This document shows positions 7,562 to 16,162 of a stretch of DNA of 33,916 nt, in pieces; positions within the stretch are counted from its first letter, which is position 1; each line of letters opens with the position of its first letter. This DNA comes from Bacteroidales bacterium (lineage in GTDB: Bacteria; Bacteroidota; Bacteroidia; Bacteroidales; UBA932): assembly GCA_017464245.1 (NCBI GenBank), contig JAFUDV010000039.1:1-33916 (forward strand), given 5' to 3'. The position numbers and the translations under genes are program-made. The notes under the pieces were generated by a model. The model was given only the letters and a program-made list of their open reading frames with translations. It was not told the DNA's origin and made no database searches.

Positions 7562-8443
7562 ATGAGTAAAGCCTATATTTTTCCCGGACAGGGTTCGCAG
7601 TTCCCCGGCATGGGGAAGGCGCTGTATGAGCGCAGCGAACGGGCCCGGGAACTGATGGACAAGGCCAATGATATTCTGGGCTTTTCCATCACGGACATCA
7701 TGTTCGGCGAAGACGCCGAGGCCCTGAAGGCCACCCGCGTCACCCAGCCGGCCATCTTCATCCACAGCGTCGTGCTGGCCCTGTGCAGCGGCCTGGAGAC
7801 ACCGGCGATGGTCGCCGGGCACTCCCTGGGCGAGTTTTCCGCCCTCGCCGCCGCGGGCGCGATGGAGTTCGAGGACGCCCTGAGGCTCGTCGCCATCCGC
7901 GCGAACGCCATGCAGAAGTGCTGCGAGAAAGTTCCCGGCACCATGGCCGCCATCATCAAACTTCCCACCGAAACCATCGAAGAGATCTGCGCTTCCTGTA
8001 CCGGCATCGTGGTCCCCGCCAATTACAACAGCGAGGGACAGGTGGTCATCTCCGGCGAAGCCGAGGCCGTCGCGGAGGCCTGTGCCAAGATGAAGGAAGC
8101 CGGCGCCAAGCGCGCCCTGCCCCTCGCCGTGAGCGGCGCTTTCCACTCCCCGCTCATGGAACCGGCCCGGCTGGAACTGGCCGAGGCCATCGACAAGACC
8201 GCATTCAAGGCGCCGCTGTGCCCGGTGTACCAGAACGTCACCGCCCTCCCCTCCTCCGATCCTGCAGCAATCAAGGGGAATCTCCTGAAGCAACTCACCT
8301 CCCCGGTCCGCTGGACCCAGACGGTGCAGAACATGGTGGCCGACGGCGCGGACCATTTCCTGGAAATCGGTCCCGGAACCGTGCTGCAGGGCCTGGTGCG
8401 CCGCATCGCGCCGGAGGCCGTCACCGAAGGATTATCCGAATAA
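7562..8443 (+). CDS. fabD: Malonyl-CoA:ACP transacylase FabD
   Basis: This 293-residue cytoplasmic enzyme transfers malonyl from CoA to acyl carrier protein, feeding type II fatty acid synthesis. It begins with the family signature F-P-G-Q-G-S-Q. The catalytic serine is in G-H-S-L-G-E (Ser88) and the partner histidine in S-G-A-F-H-S-P-L-M (His195). Length is typical. It has its own promoter, and only 28 bases separate it from nifJ with no terminator between, so the two are probably co-transcribed. The coupling of a lipid gene to the enzyme that makes acetyl-CoA is suggestive but could be chance. Confidence 0.96.
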   Translation: MSKAYIFPGQGSQFPGMGKALYERSERARELMDKANDILGFSITDIMFGEDAEALKATRVTQPAIFIHSVVLALCSGLETPAMVAGHSLGEFSALAAAGAMEFEDALRLVAIRANAMQKCCEKVPGTMAAIIKLPTETIEEICASCTGIVVPANYNSEGQVVISGEAEAVAEACAKMKEAGAKRALPLAVSGAFHSPLMEPARLELAEAIDKTAFKAPLCPVYQNVTALPSSDPAAIKGNLLKQLTSPVRWTQTVQNMVADGADHFLEIGPGTVLQGLVRRIAPEAVTEGLSE

Positions 8444-8471
8444 AATTACCACATAAACCCAATTAACTGTT

Positions 8472-11400
8472 ATGGCTAACGAAAAGAAATTCATCACCTG
8501 TGATGGTAACTATGCCGCTTCGAACATCGCCTACCTGTTCTGCGAGCACGCCGCCATCTACCCGATCACGCCGTCGTCCACCATGGCCGAGAACATCGAC
8601 GAGTGGGCCGCCCACGGGAAGAAGAACCTCTGGGGCGAGACGGTGAAAGTGACCGAGATGCAGAGCGAGGCCGGTGCCGCCGGCGCCGTCCACGGTTCCC
8701 TCCAGGCTGGTGCCCTCACTTCCACGTTCACGGCATCCCAGGGTCTCCTCCTGATGATCCCGAACATGTACAAGATTGCCGGCGAGATGCTCCCGACCGT
8801 GTTCCACGTGTCCGCCCGCGCCCTCGCTTCCCACGCCCTCTCCATCTTCGGTGACCACCAGGACGTGATGGCCTGCCGCCAGACCGGTTTCGCCATGATC
8901 GCCTCCGGCTCCGTCCAGGAAGCCCAGGACATCGCCGCCGTGGCGCACCTCTCCACGATCAAGTCCTCCATCCCGTTCCTGCACTTCTTCGACGGTTTCC
9001 GCACCAGCCACGAGATCCAGAAGATCGAGGCGCTTCCGGAAGACAAACTCCGCGAGATGATCTCCGAGAAGGCCCTCGCCCGTTTCCGCGCCCGCGCCCT
9101 GAATCCGGATGCGCCCGTGACCCGCGGTACCGCCCAGAACGGTGACGTCTATTTCCAGGCCGTCGAGACCCGCAACCAGTGCTACGACGCCGTTCCGGAC
9201 ATCGTCGCCCGCTACATGGGTGAGATTTCCGAACTCACCGGCCGCAGTTACCGCCCGTTCGAGTACTACGGCGATCCCACCGCCGAGAACATCATCGTCG
9301 CCATGGGCTCCGTCACCGAGACCATCAAGGAGACCATCGACTACCTCGCCGGCCGCGGCCGCAAGTACGGCCTCATCACCGTCCACCTCTACCGTCCGTT
9401 CTCCGAGAAGTACTTCTTCTCCGTCCTCCCGAAGAGCGTCCGCCGCATCGCCGTCCTGGACCGCACCAAGGAGCCCGGCGCCGTGGGCGAACCTCTCTTC
9501 ACCGACGTCAAGGCCCTCTTCCAGGGCAAGGACCAGAATGTCCTGATCATCGGCGGCCGCTACGGCCTGTCCTCCAAGGACACCACCCCGGCCCAGATCG
9601 TCTCCGTGTTCGACAACCTGGACATGAAGGAGCCCAAGGCCGACTTCACCATCGGCATCGTGGACGACGTGACCTTCAAGTCCCTCCCGATCAAGAACGA
9701 GGTTTCCATCGTGAAGCCCGGCACCACCGAGTGCAAGTTCTACGGTCTCGGCTCCGACGGTACCGTGGGCGCCAACAAGAACACCATCAAGATCATCGGT
9801 TCCCATACCGACCTGTACAGCCAGGCCTACTTCGACTATGACTCCAAGAAGTCCGGCGGCTACACCTGCTCGCACCTCCGCTTCGGCGTGAGCCCGATCA
9901 AGGCCCCGTACCTGGTGAACACCCCTGACTTCGTGGCCTGCCACGTCCCGTCCTACCTCAAGAAGTACGATGTCCTCAAGGGCATCAAGGAAGGCGGCTC
10001 CCTCCTCCTGAACTCCCTCTGGGACGAGGAAGAGACCATCAAGAACATCCCGGACAACGTTAAGGCGATCATCGGCCGCAAGCACATCAAGGTCTACATC
10101 ATCAACGCGACCAAGATCGCTGCGGAGATCGGCCTCGGAAACCGCACGAACACCATCCTCCAGAGCGCCTTCTTCAAGATCACCGGCATCATCCCTTACG
10201 AGGACGCCGTGAAGTACATGAAGGACGCCATCGTGAAGTCCTACGGCAAGAAGGGCGAGAACGTCGTGAACATGAACTACGCGGCCGTGGACCGTGGCGG
10301 TGAGTACACCGAGATCCACGTCCCTGCCGAGTGGGCCAACCTGACCGCCAAGTTCGAGAACCCGAACAAGGACCGTCTCGCTCCCGCCTTCGTCAAGGAG
10401 ATCGCCGACATCGTGAACGCCCAGGCCGGCGACACCCTCCCGGTCAGCGCCTTCATGCCTTACGCCGACGGGACCATGCCGGCCGGCACCGCCGCCTACG
10501 AGAAGCGCGGCGTCGCCGTGAACGTCCCTACCTGGGATGCCGAGAAGTGTATCCAGTGCAACAGCTGCGCCTTCGTGTGCCCGCACGCCGCCATCCGTCC
10601 GTTCCTCCTGACCGACGAAGAGGCCGCCAAGGTTCCCGCGAACGTCAAACTCGCCCAGGGCAAGGCCAACCTCAAGGACTACAAGTACACCCTCGCCATC
10701 TCCGTGGACGACTGCACCGGTTGCGGCAACTGCGTCGATGTGTGCCTCGCCAAGGACAAGGCCCTCACGATGGTTCCGTACATCAACGACAAGGAAGACC
10801 AGGCAGCGTTCGACTACCTGAACAAGTACGTGGGCTACAAGGAGTATGTGAACAAGTTCGCCAACATGAAGAACAGCCAGTTCGCCCAGCCGCTGTTCGA
10901 GTTCTCCGGCGCCTGCGCAGGTTGCGGCGAGACCCCGAACATCAAGGCGATCACCCAACTGTTCGGCGACCACATGATGATCGCCAACGCGACGGGCTGC
11001 TCCTCCATCTACGGTGCGTCCTTCCCGGCCAGCCCGTACTGCACCAACGCGGCGGGTCACGGTCCGGCCTGGGCCAACTCCCTGTTCGAGGACTTCTGCG
11101 AATTCGGCCTGGGCATGAAACTCGGCTCCGACCGCGCCCGCGAGACGGTCGCCGGTGCCATGAAGAAGGCCCTCGAGTGCGAATGCTGCAGCCAGGACAT
11201 CAAGGCGCTGGCCGCCAAGTGGCTGGAAGCCCCCCAGGACGCCGCCGTCACCCGCGAGGTCGCGGACAAGATCGTCCCGCTCGCCAAGGAGTGCGACTGC
11301 GAGGCCTGCAAGAAGCTTGTCGAGTACCAGCACTTCATCGTCGCCCGCAGCCAGTGGATCTTCGGCGGTGACGGTGCCTCCTACGACATCGGCTTCGGCG

Positions 11401-11996
11401 GTCTGGACCACGTGCTCGCCAGCGGCGAGAACGTGAACATCCTGGTCCTGGACACCGAGGTGTACTCCAACACCGGCGGACAGAGCTCCAAGGCCACTCC
11501 GGTGGGCGCCATCGCCAAGTTCGCCGCCTCCGGCAAGAAGATCCGCAAGAAGGACCTCGGCATGATGGCCATCAGCTACGGCTATGTCTATGTGGCCCAG
11601 GTCGCCATGGGCGCCAGCCCGGTGCAGTTCTTCAACGCGATCAAGGAAGCCGAGGCCTATGACGGTCCGTCCCTGATCATCGCTTACAGCCCTTGCATCA
11701 ACCACGGTCTGAAGGCGGGCATGGGCCTGAGCCAGAAGGAAGAGAAGCTGGCCGTCGATTGCGGCTACTGGCACCTCTACCGGTACAACCCGGCCCTCGA
11801 AGGCACCGGCAAGAACCCGTTCAGCCTCGACTCCAAGGAGCCCGACTGGACGAAGTTCCAGGACTTCCTGAAGGGCGAGGTCCGCTTCGCTTCCCTGTAC
11901 AAGATGTTCCCGGACACCGCGCAGGAACTCCTCCAGAAGACCGAGGAATTCGCAAAGGTCCGTCTGGACACCTACAAGCGCCTCGCCGGTAAATAA
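8472..11996 (+). CDS. nifJ: Pyruvate:ferredoxin (flavodoxin) oxidoreductase, single-chain
   Basis: This 1174-residue enzyme oxidises pyruvate with CoA to acetyl-CoA and CO2, passing electrons to ferredoxin; it is the main pyruvate-using enzyme of anaerobes. The domain order is intact. The N-terminal pyruvate/TPP domain holds Y-P-I-T-P-S-S. Two [4Fe-4S] motifs follow, C-I-Q-C-N-S-C-A-F-V-C-P (from Cys693) and C-T-G-C-G-N-C (from Cys748). The C-terminal TPP domain has G-D-G-A-S-Y-D-I-G and N-T-G-G-Q-S-S near 965-1010. Codon use is strongly skewed towards C-ending codons and AAG/GAG, as for a very highly expressed gene. A likely electron acceptor, the 57-residue ferredoxin at 15892-16065, is encoded 4 kb away. 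Confidence 0.97.
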   Translation: MANEKKFITCDGNYAASNIAYLFCEHAAIYPITPSSTMAENIDEWAAHGKKNLWGETVKVTEMQSEAGAAGAVHGSLQAGALTSTFTASQGLLLMIPNMYKIAGEMLPTVFHVSARALASHALSIFGDHQDVMACRQTGFAMIASGSVQEAQDIAAVAHLSTIKSSIPFLHFFDGFRTSHEIQKIEALPEDKLREMISEKALARFRARALNPDAPVTRGTAQNGDVYFQAVETRNQCYDAVPDIVARYMGEISELTGRSYRPFEYYGDPTAENIIVAMGSVTETIKETIDYLAGRGRKYGLITVHLYRPFSEKYFFSVLPKSVRRIAVLDRTKEPGAVGEPLFTDVKALFQGKDQNVLIIGGRYGLSSKDTTPAQIVSVFDNLDMKEPKADFTIGIVDDVTFKSLPIKNEVSIVKPGTTECKFYGLGSDGTVGANKNTIKIIGSHTDLYSQAYFDYDSKKSGGYTCSHLRFGVSPIKAPYLVNTPDFVACHVPSYLKKYDVLKGIKEGGSLLLNSLWDEEETIKNIPDNVKAIIGRKHIKVYIINATKIAAEIGLGNRTNTILQSAFFKITGIIPYEDAVKYMKDAIVKSYGKKGENVVNMNYAAVDRGGEYTEIHVPAEWANLTAKFENPNKDRLAPAFVKEIADIVNAQAGDTLPVSAFMPYADGTMPAGTAAYEKRGVAVNVPTWDAEKCIQCNSCAFVCPHAAIRPFLLTDEEAAKVPANVKLAQGKANLKDYKYTLAISVDDCTGCGNCVDVCLAKDKALTMVPYINDKEDQAAFDYLNKYVGYKEYVNKFANMKNSQFAQPLFEFSGACAGCGETPNIKAITQLFGDHMMIANATGCSSIYGASFPASPYCTNAAGHGPAWANSLFEDFCEFGLGMKLGSDRARETVAGAMKKALECECCSQDIKALAAKWLEAPQDAAVTREVADKIVPLAKECDCEACKKLVEYQHFIVARSQWIFGGDGASYDIGFGGLDHVLASGENVNILVLDTEVYSNTGGQSSKATPVGAIAKFAASGKKIRKKDLGMMAISYGYVYVAQVAMGASPVQFFNAIKEAEAYDGPSLIIAYSPCINHGLKAGMGLSQKEEKLAVDCGYWHLYRYNPALEGTGKNPFSLDSKEPDWTKFQDFLKGEVRFASLYKMFPDTAQELLQKTEEFAKVRLDTYKRLAGK

Positions 11997-12016
11997 TCGC
12001 TGACAGGCTTACCCTG

Positions 12017-12048
12017 AAACGGCCCGGTCGAATCCGGGCCGTTTTTTT
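12017..12048. terminator. Bidirectional terminator between nifJ and the LysR gene
   Basis: Arms AAACGGCCCGG and CCGGGCCGTTT close a six-base loop, followed by seven T. It ends nifJ. The last bases overlap the stop codon of the convergent LysR gene at 12047, so it may also act at the end of that gene. Confidence 0.88.
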
Positions 12049-12847
12049 ATGCGAAACGGGACTGGAGCCACTGGGCGATGCCGGTGCGGGAGAAAGCGTC
12101 GGAAACGCGGAGATGGAGGTCCATCCGCAAATGCGGAAGCGGGTCCGGATGGAGGGTAAGGCCGGCGGCGGCGTCCGAAGGAAGGACCCCTACCAGGCTG
12201 GGATTGGAACGGACCAGTTCCACGAGGGTGGGAAGGCTGTCCGAAATGAGGGCCGCACGGGCATAGATGTCCGGCTCGATGAGCGGCCGGTACGGAGCCC
12301 AGACGGCATAACGCGAATCTTCGGGAAAGTCGGCCCCGGCGGTCACGAACGAAGCCTGCACGGTGCCGATGACCGATCCCGCATCAAAGTCCAGGGTGTC
12401 CTTGCGCGCGGATGTGAAGAAATACAGGTCCGCATCCATGGATTCGGGGAAAGCCTCCTCGGGATAAGTATCGATAATGAAACTGGTCGCCGTAACGGCC
12501 AGCAGGTCCTGGAGCAGCGCAGGCAACCGGTGCGCGGCGACGAAAGCGGTCGCAGCGATGCGGACGGGACGGTTCACCGTAAGCTTTCCGGCACTGCCGA
12601 ACAGGGCGTCCGTCGCCTCGTACCAATGCAGGATCTTTTCCGCATAGTCCTTGAATACGTATCCTTCAGCAGTCAGGGCTACTTCCCCCCGCTTCCGGTC
12701 GAAGAGGACGGCTCCCACCTGCTTCTCCAGTTCGGCAATGTTCTGACTTACAGCAGGCTGGGAGATTCCCAGATGCTGGGCGGCCCGGGTGAAACTGCCC
12801 TCGGCAGCCACCATCCGGAAAACCCGCAGTCTGAAGTCGTCCAGCAT
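12047..12847 (-). CDS. LysR family transcriptional regulator
   Basis: This 266-residue protein has an N-terminal winged helix-turn-helix typical of LysR regulators: F-R-M-V-A-A-E-G-S-F-T-R-A-A near 10-23, then the recognition helix with S-Q-P-A-V-S-Q (29-35) and E-L-E-K-Q-V-G-A-V-L-F-D-R. The effector-binding domain follows but is shorter than usual; the family is mostly near 300 residues. The ligand cannot be inferred. It is divergent from the M16 peptidase gene, and the intergenic region holds two operator-like palindromes. That is the usual arrangement for a LysR protein that controls itself and its neighbour. Confidence 0.9.
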   Translation of the reverse strand: MLDDFRLRVFRMVAAEGSFTRAAQHLGISQPAVSQNIAELEKQVGAVLFDRKRGEVALTAEGYVFKDYAEKILHWYEATDALFGSAGKLTVNRPVRIAATAFVAAHRLPALLQDLLAVTATSFIIDTYPEEAFPESMDADLYFFTSARKDTLDFDAGSVIGTVQASFVTAGADFPEDSRYAVWAPYRPLIEPDIYARAALISDSLPTLVELVRSNPSLVGVLPSDAAAGLTLHPDPLPHLRMDLHLRVSDAFSRTGIAQWLQSRFA

Positions 12848-12870
12848 GATAAGAAACGCTTATGCTCCTG

Positions 12871-12902
12871 CAAAGTAAACCAATTCGCCGCACAAATCCA
12901 AA
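12871..12902 (-). promoter_or_regulatory. Promoter of the LysR gene
   Basis: Minus-strand TTACTTTG (12871-12878) is one base off TAnnTTTG. A TTTG -33 element at 12899-12902 is 20 bases away and touches the first operator-like palindrome. The start would be near 12866. Confidence 0.45.
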
Positions 12903-12942
12903 TTTATTGATTTTTTCATAAAATTTATTGTTTTTCAATAAA
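12903..12942. promoter_or_regulatory. Two operator-like palindromes, likely LysR sites
   Basis: The distal site at 12903-12922 reads TTTATTG-N8-ATAAA and is imperfect. The proximal site at 12924-12942 is a perfect TTTATTG-T5-CAATAAA. Their starts are 21 bases apart, two helical turns, and both contain the T-N11-A pattern of LysR boxes. The proximal site covers the -33 element of the M16 gene, while the distal one abuts the -33 of the LysR gene. Confidence 0.5.
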
Positions 12943-12956
12943 ATTCACTATCTTTG
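12928..12956 (+). promoter_or_regulatory. Promoter of the M16 peptidase gene
   Basis: A TTG -33 element (12928-12930) and a perfect -7 TATCTTTG (12949-12956) are separated by 18 bases. The expected start near 12961 leaves a leader of about 17 bases. Confidence 0.7.
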
Positions 12957-12977
12957 CCAAGAGTAACACCTTTTGAT

Positions 12978-15827
12978 ATGAAAAGATACCTGATCCTTTT
13001 CGCATTCCTGCCCTTCCTGGCCGCTTTCACGGCCCAGGCACAGAGCCAGGAAGAAGCCATGCAGCAGGCCATGGCCGCCCTCCCCAACGATCCGGCCGTC
13101 CGCATCGGACACCTGGACAACGGACTGACTTATTACATACGCCACAATGAACTCCCCGCCCAGCGGGCGGAGTTCTACCTGGCCACCAACGTGGGCGCCA
13201 TCCAGGAAGAGCCGGACCAGGACGGTCTCGCGCATTTCCTGGAGCACATGTGCTTCAACGGCACTGAGCACTTCCCCGACAAGGGTATCCTGGACTACCT
13301 CCGTTCCATCGGCGCGGAGTTCGGACGGAACATCAACGCATCCACCGGCTTCGAGGAGACGCAGTACATGCTCAACAACATCCCCGTCCAGCGGGAGAGC
13401 GTCGTGGACTCCTGCCTGATGATCCTCCGCGACTACGCCCATTTCGTCATCAACGATCCCGTGGAGATCGACAAGGAACGCGGTGTCATCATCGAGGAAC
13501 GCCGCCAGCGCCGCAACGCCCAGTGGCGGACGATGGAGCGTTCCCTCCCCTATTATTTCGGGGACACGAAGATGGCCGGCTGCACGCTGATCGGCCTCCA
13601 GGAGCACCTGGAAACCTTCAAGCCCGAGAGCCTGCACAACTTCTACGAGACCTGGTACCATCCCGGCATGCAGGCCGTCGTGGTCGTGGGCGACGTGGAC
13701 GTGGACCGTACCGAGGCCCGGATCAAGGAGTACTTTTCCGTCATTCCCAAGAAAGAGAACCCGCAGCAGAAGGCCCATTTGAGCGTACCGGCCAACGAGA
13801 AACCGGTCGTGGGCATCCTGACCGACCCGGAGACGACCACCCCGACCATCGAAATGGTGTGGAAGAGCGAAGCCGCCCCGGAAAGCTACAACGCCACCCT
13901 CATCGGACAGATGCAGGGATACATCAAGAGCCTGATCTCGATGGTCATGCGGGAGCGGTTCACCGACATCACCTCCAAGCCGGACAGTCCTTACCTGAGC
14001 GGGAGCCTGGGCATCGGATCCCTGATCTATGAGGACATCGACGCCGTCATGGCCGAGGTGGCCCTGAAGGAGAGCGCCATCCTGGAAGGTTACAAGGCCT
14101 TCTACACCGAAGTGGAGCGGATGAAGCGCTTCGGCTTCGGCGACGACGAGGTGAACCGCGCCAAGACCGAGATCGAGAACATGCTGGAGAACAACGTCAA
14201 GCAGGCTCCGACCCGCCGCAATCCCCAGTTCATCCGCCCGATCCTGAGCAACTTCTTCGACAGCGAACCCATTCTCGATCCCGAAACGGACCAGCAGATC
14301 GGCCGCCAGATCCTCGCCGGCATCAACGCCCAGGTCCTGTCCATGGTCGCCGCCCAGCTGATCACGGACGAGAACCTCGTGGTCCTCTATTCCGGTCCCG
14401 AGAAGGAAGGCATCGCCACTCCCACCGAGGAACAGATCCTCGCCGCCATCGCCGAGGTCAAGGCCTCCGACATCCAGCCGCTTGAGGGCGAGGAGATCGC
14501 TTCCGAATTCCTGGATCCCGCCACCCTCAAAGGTGCGAAGTCCAAGAAGGCCAGGGGGACCCTGTACGGCGCCACCGAATGGATGCTCAAGAACGGTGTG
14601 AAGGTGATCGTGCTCCCGACCGACTACGCCAAGGACCAGATCCTCTTCGACCTGTACAAGGACGGCGGCATGAGCCTCATCCCCACCGCCGACCTCGCTT
14701 CCTTCGACGAGAACATCTTCGGCCTGTACCAGAGCAACACCGGCGTCGCCGACTTCTCCGGAACCCAGGTGTCCAAGATGCTCACCGGCAAATCCCTCAG
14801 CGTGAACCCGTACATCTCCAACCTCGAGCACGGCATCAGCGGAAACGCCACCGGCAAGGACCTGGAAACGGCCCTGCAGCTGCTGTACCTGTATTTCACC
14901 GAGCCCCGCTTCGACAAGGACGAATATGAGAACGGCATCAAGCAGATCGAGGCCGTCCTTCCGAACCTCGTCAGCCAGCCGAACTACAAGCTCCAGCAGG
15001 AGCTGTACAAGACCCTGTACGGCGACAGCCCGCGTCACACCCTGATTTCGCAGGAAACCCTGGACAACGCCAGCCTGTCCACCCTGGAGAAGGATTACCG
15101 GATGCTGTTCAATGATGCGGCCGGTGCCACCTTCCTCGTCGTGGGCGACGTGGACATGGACACCCTCAAGCCGCTGGTGGAGAAATACATCGGTTCGCTG
15201 CCCAAGGGGAAGAAGGCCCTGAAATGGGCCGATGACGGAACCCGCATCCCGAAGGGCCGCATCGAGAACATTTTCGCCGTGGACATGCAGACGCCCAAGA
15301 GCACGGTCATCCAGGTCCACAGCGCCTACATGCCTTACTCCGCCGAGAAGAAAGCTGCACTGGACGCCATCTCCTACATCCTGGACATCCGGTATGTCAA
15401 TTCGCTCCGCGAGGAGGAAGGCGGAACCTACGGTGCCAGCACCAATGCCGGTTTCTCCCGCCGTCCCGAAGAACGCGTCCTCCTGCAGGTGTACTTCGAC
15501 TGCCGCCCGTCCGTCTGCGACAAGCTCCGCGACCTGGCCCTGCAGGGCATCCGAGACCTCGCCGAGAACGGTCCGACCGACGAGGAGGTGACCAGCGCCA
15601 TCCTCAACCTCCGGAAGAACATCCCGGAACGCCGCCAGACCAACTCCTACTGGCAGGGCGCCCTCGAATCCTACGAACTCTACGGGAAGGACAGCGACGC
15701 CGAGAACGAAGCGGCCATCGACGCCCTCACCAAGGAGAAGATCCAGCAGGTGCTGAAGGACGTCCTCGCCCAGGGTAACCTGATGGAAGTCGTCATGAAG
15801 CCGGCGAACGCCGCCGAGGCGGAGTAG
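12978..15827 (+). CDS. M16 family zinc peptidase (pitrilysin/insulinase type), secreted
   Basis: This 949-residue protein has a cleavable signal peptide ending near A-Q-A at residue 22, which set the start at 12978 rather than an upstream in-frame ATG at 12954 that overlaps the promoter. The inverted zinc motif H-F-L-E-H (His86, Glu89, His90) is followed 77 residues later by Glu167 in E-R-G-V-I-I-E-E, the spacing of pitrilysin-type enzymes. The second half repeats the fold without the zinc site, as in single-chain M16 peptidases. It probably degrades peptides in the periplasm. A LysR gene lies divergently upstream, and a bidirectional hairpin lies just after the stop. Confidence 0.94.
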   Translation: MKRYLILFAFLPFLAAFTAQAQSQEEAMQQAMAALPNDPAVRIGHLDNGLTYYIRHNELPAQRAEFYLATNVGAIQEEPDQDGLAHFLEHMCFNGTEHFPDKGILDYLRSIGAEFGRNINASTGFEETQYMLNNIPVQRESVVDSCLMILRDYAHFVINDPVEIDKERGVIIEERRQRRNAQWRTMERSLPYYFGDTKMAGCTLIGLQEHLETFKPESLHNFYETWYHPGMQAVVVVGDVDVDRTEARIKEYFSVIPKKENPQQKAHLSVPANEKPVVGILTDPETTTPTIEMVWKSEAAPESYNATLIGQMQGYIKSLISMVMRERFTDITSKPDSPYLSGSLGIGSLIYEDIDAVMAEVALKESAILEGYKAFYTEVERMKRFGFGDDEVNRAKTEIENMLENNVKQAPTRRNPQFIRPILSNFFDSEPILDPETDQQIGRQILAGINAQVLSMVAAQLITDENLVVLYSGPEKEGIATPTEEQILAAIAEVKASDIQPLEGEEIASEFLDPATLKGAKSKKARGTLYGATEWMLKNGVKVIVLPTDYAKDQILFDLYKDGGMSLIPTADLASFDENIFGLYQSNTGVADFSGTQVSKMLTGKSLSVNPYISNLEHGISGNATGKDLETALQLLYLYFTEPRFDKDEYENGIKQIEAVLPNLVSQPNYKLQQELYKTLYGDSPRHTLISQETLDNASLSTLEKDYRMLFNDAAGATFLVVGDVDMDTLKPLVEKYIGSLPKGKKALKWADDGTRIPKGRIENIFAVDMQTPKSTVIQVHSAYMPYSAEKKAALDAISYILDIRYVNSLREEEGGTYGASTNAGFSRRPEERVLLQVYFDCRPSVCDKLRDLALQGIRDLAENGPTDEEVTSAILNLRKNIPERRQTNSYWQGALESYELYGKDSDAENEAAIDALTKEKIQQVLKDVLAQGNLMEVVMKPANAAEAE

Positions 15828-15842
15828 ATGCTCCTGAATAGA

Positions 15843-15877
15843 AATGCTCCCGGCCCAGACAGGTCGGGAGCATTTTT
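15843..15877. terminator. Terminator between the M16 gene and the ferredoxin gene
   Basis: Arms AATGCTCCCG and CGGGAGCATT close a 12-base loop and are followed by T on the plus strand. On the minus strand the tail is only TTTCT, so it is stronger for the M16 gene. The convergent ferredoxin gene ends 15 bases to the right. Confidence 0.8.
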
Positions 15878-15891
15878 GTGCCTTGTTTCAA

Positions 15892-16065
15892 TTACTCACC
15901 GGGAGCGATGGCCTCGGCGGGGCAGACGCCGGCGCAGGTGCCGCAGTCGATGCAGATGTTCGGATCGATGCTGTACACATCGCCTTCGTTGATGGCGCCG
16001 GTCGGGCATTCGCCCTGGCAGGTACCGCAAGCCATGCAGAGGTCGGGATTGATTACGTAAGCCAT
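15892..16065 (-). CDS. 2[4Fe-4S] ferredoxin
   Basis: This 57-residue protein carries two C-x2-C-x2-C-x3-C-P clusters: Cys10, 13, 16, 20 and Cys38, 41, 44, 48. It is a clostridial-type bacterial ferredoxin of normal length with no extension. It would carry low-potential electrons in the cytoplasm, for example from the pyruvate:ferredoxin oxidoreductase encoded upstream in the window to hydrogenase or Rnf-type acceptors. A strong promoter of its own lies upstream, and its transcript would end at the shared hairpin. Its promoter is interleaved with that of the divergent DUF1573 gene. Confidence 0.95.
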   Translation of the reverse strand: MAYVINPDLCMACGTCQGECPTGAINEGDVYSIDPNICIDCGTCAGVCPAEAIAPGE

Positions 16066-16109
16066 AGTTTAAAATCCTTTAAAGTTATTGTTGCAGTCAG
16101 TTTGGTCTG

Positions 16110-16139
16110 CAAATTTAAACAATTAATTTGTTTTTCAAA
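16110..16139 (-). promoter_or_regulatory. Promoter of the ferredoxin gene
   Basis: Minus-strand -7 TAAATTTG (16110-16117) and -33 TTTG (16136-16139) are 18 bases apart, a full match to the Bacteroidota promoter. The start near 16105 gives a leader of about 40 bases. Confidence 0.7.
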
Positions 16140-16158
16140 CAATCGCCCCTTAACTTTG
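16127..16158 (+). promoter_or_regulatory. Promoter of the DUF1573 gene, overlapping the ferredoxin promoter
   Basis: A -33 TTTG (16127-16130) and a -7 TAACTTTG (16151-16158) are 20 bases apart. The -7 ends four bases before the ATG at 16163, so the mRNA would be leaderless or nearly so. Both -33 elements of this divergent pair lie in the small palindrome TTTG-T5-CAAA. Confidence 0.6.
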
Positions 16159-16162
16159 TGTC

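Noticed and set aside
8463-11774. A 1103-codon open frame on the minus strand
   Set aside because: It lies opposite nifJ and arises because biased, C-ending codons leave few stops in the antisense frame. Its translation is rich in His, Val, Asp and Leu without any domain I recognise.
12948-15320. A 790-codon minus-strand open frame opposite the M16 peptidase
   Set aside because: The plus-strand gene has the signal peptide, zinc motif and promoter. The antisense frame is a by-product of codon bias.
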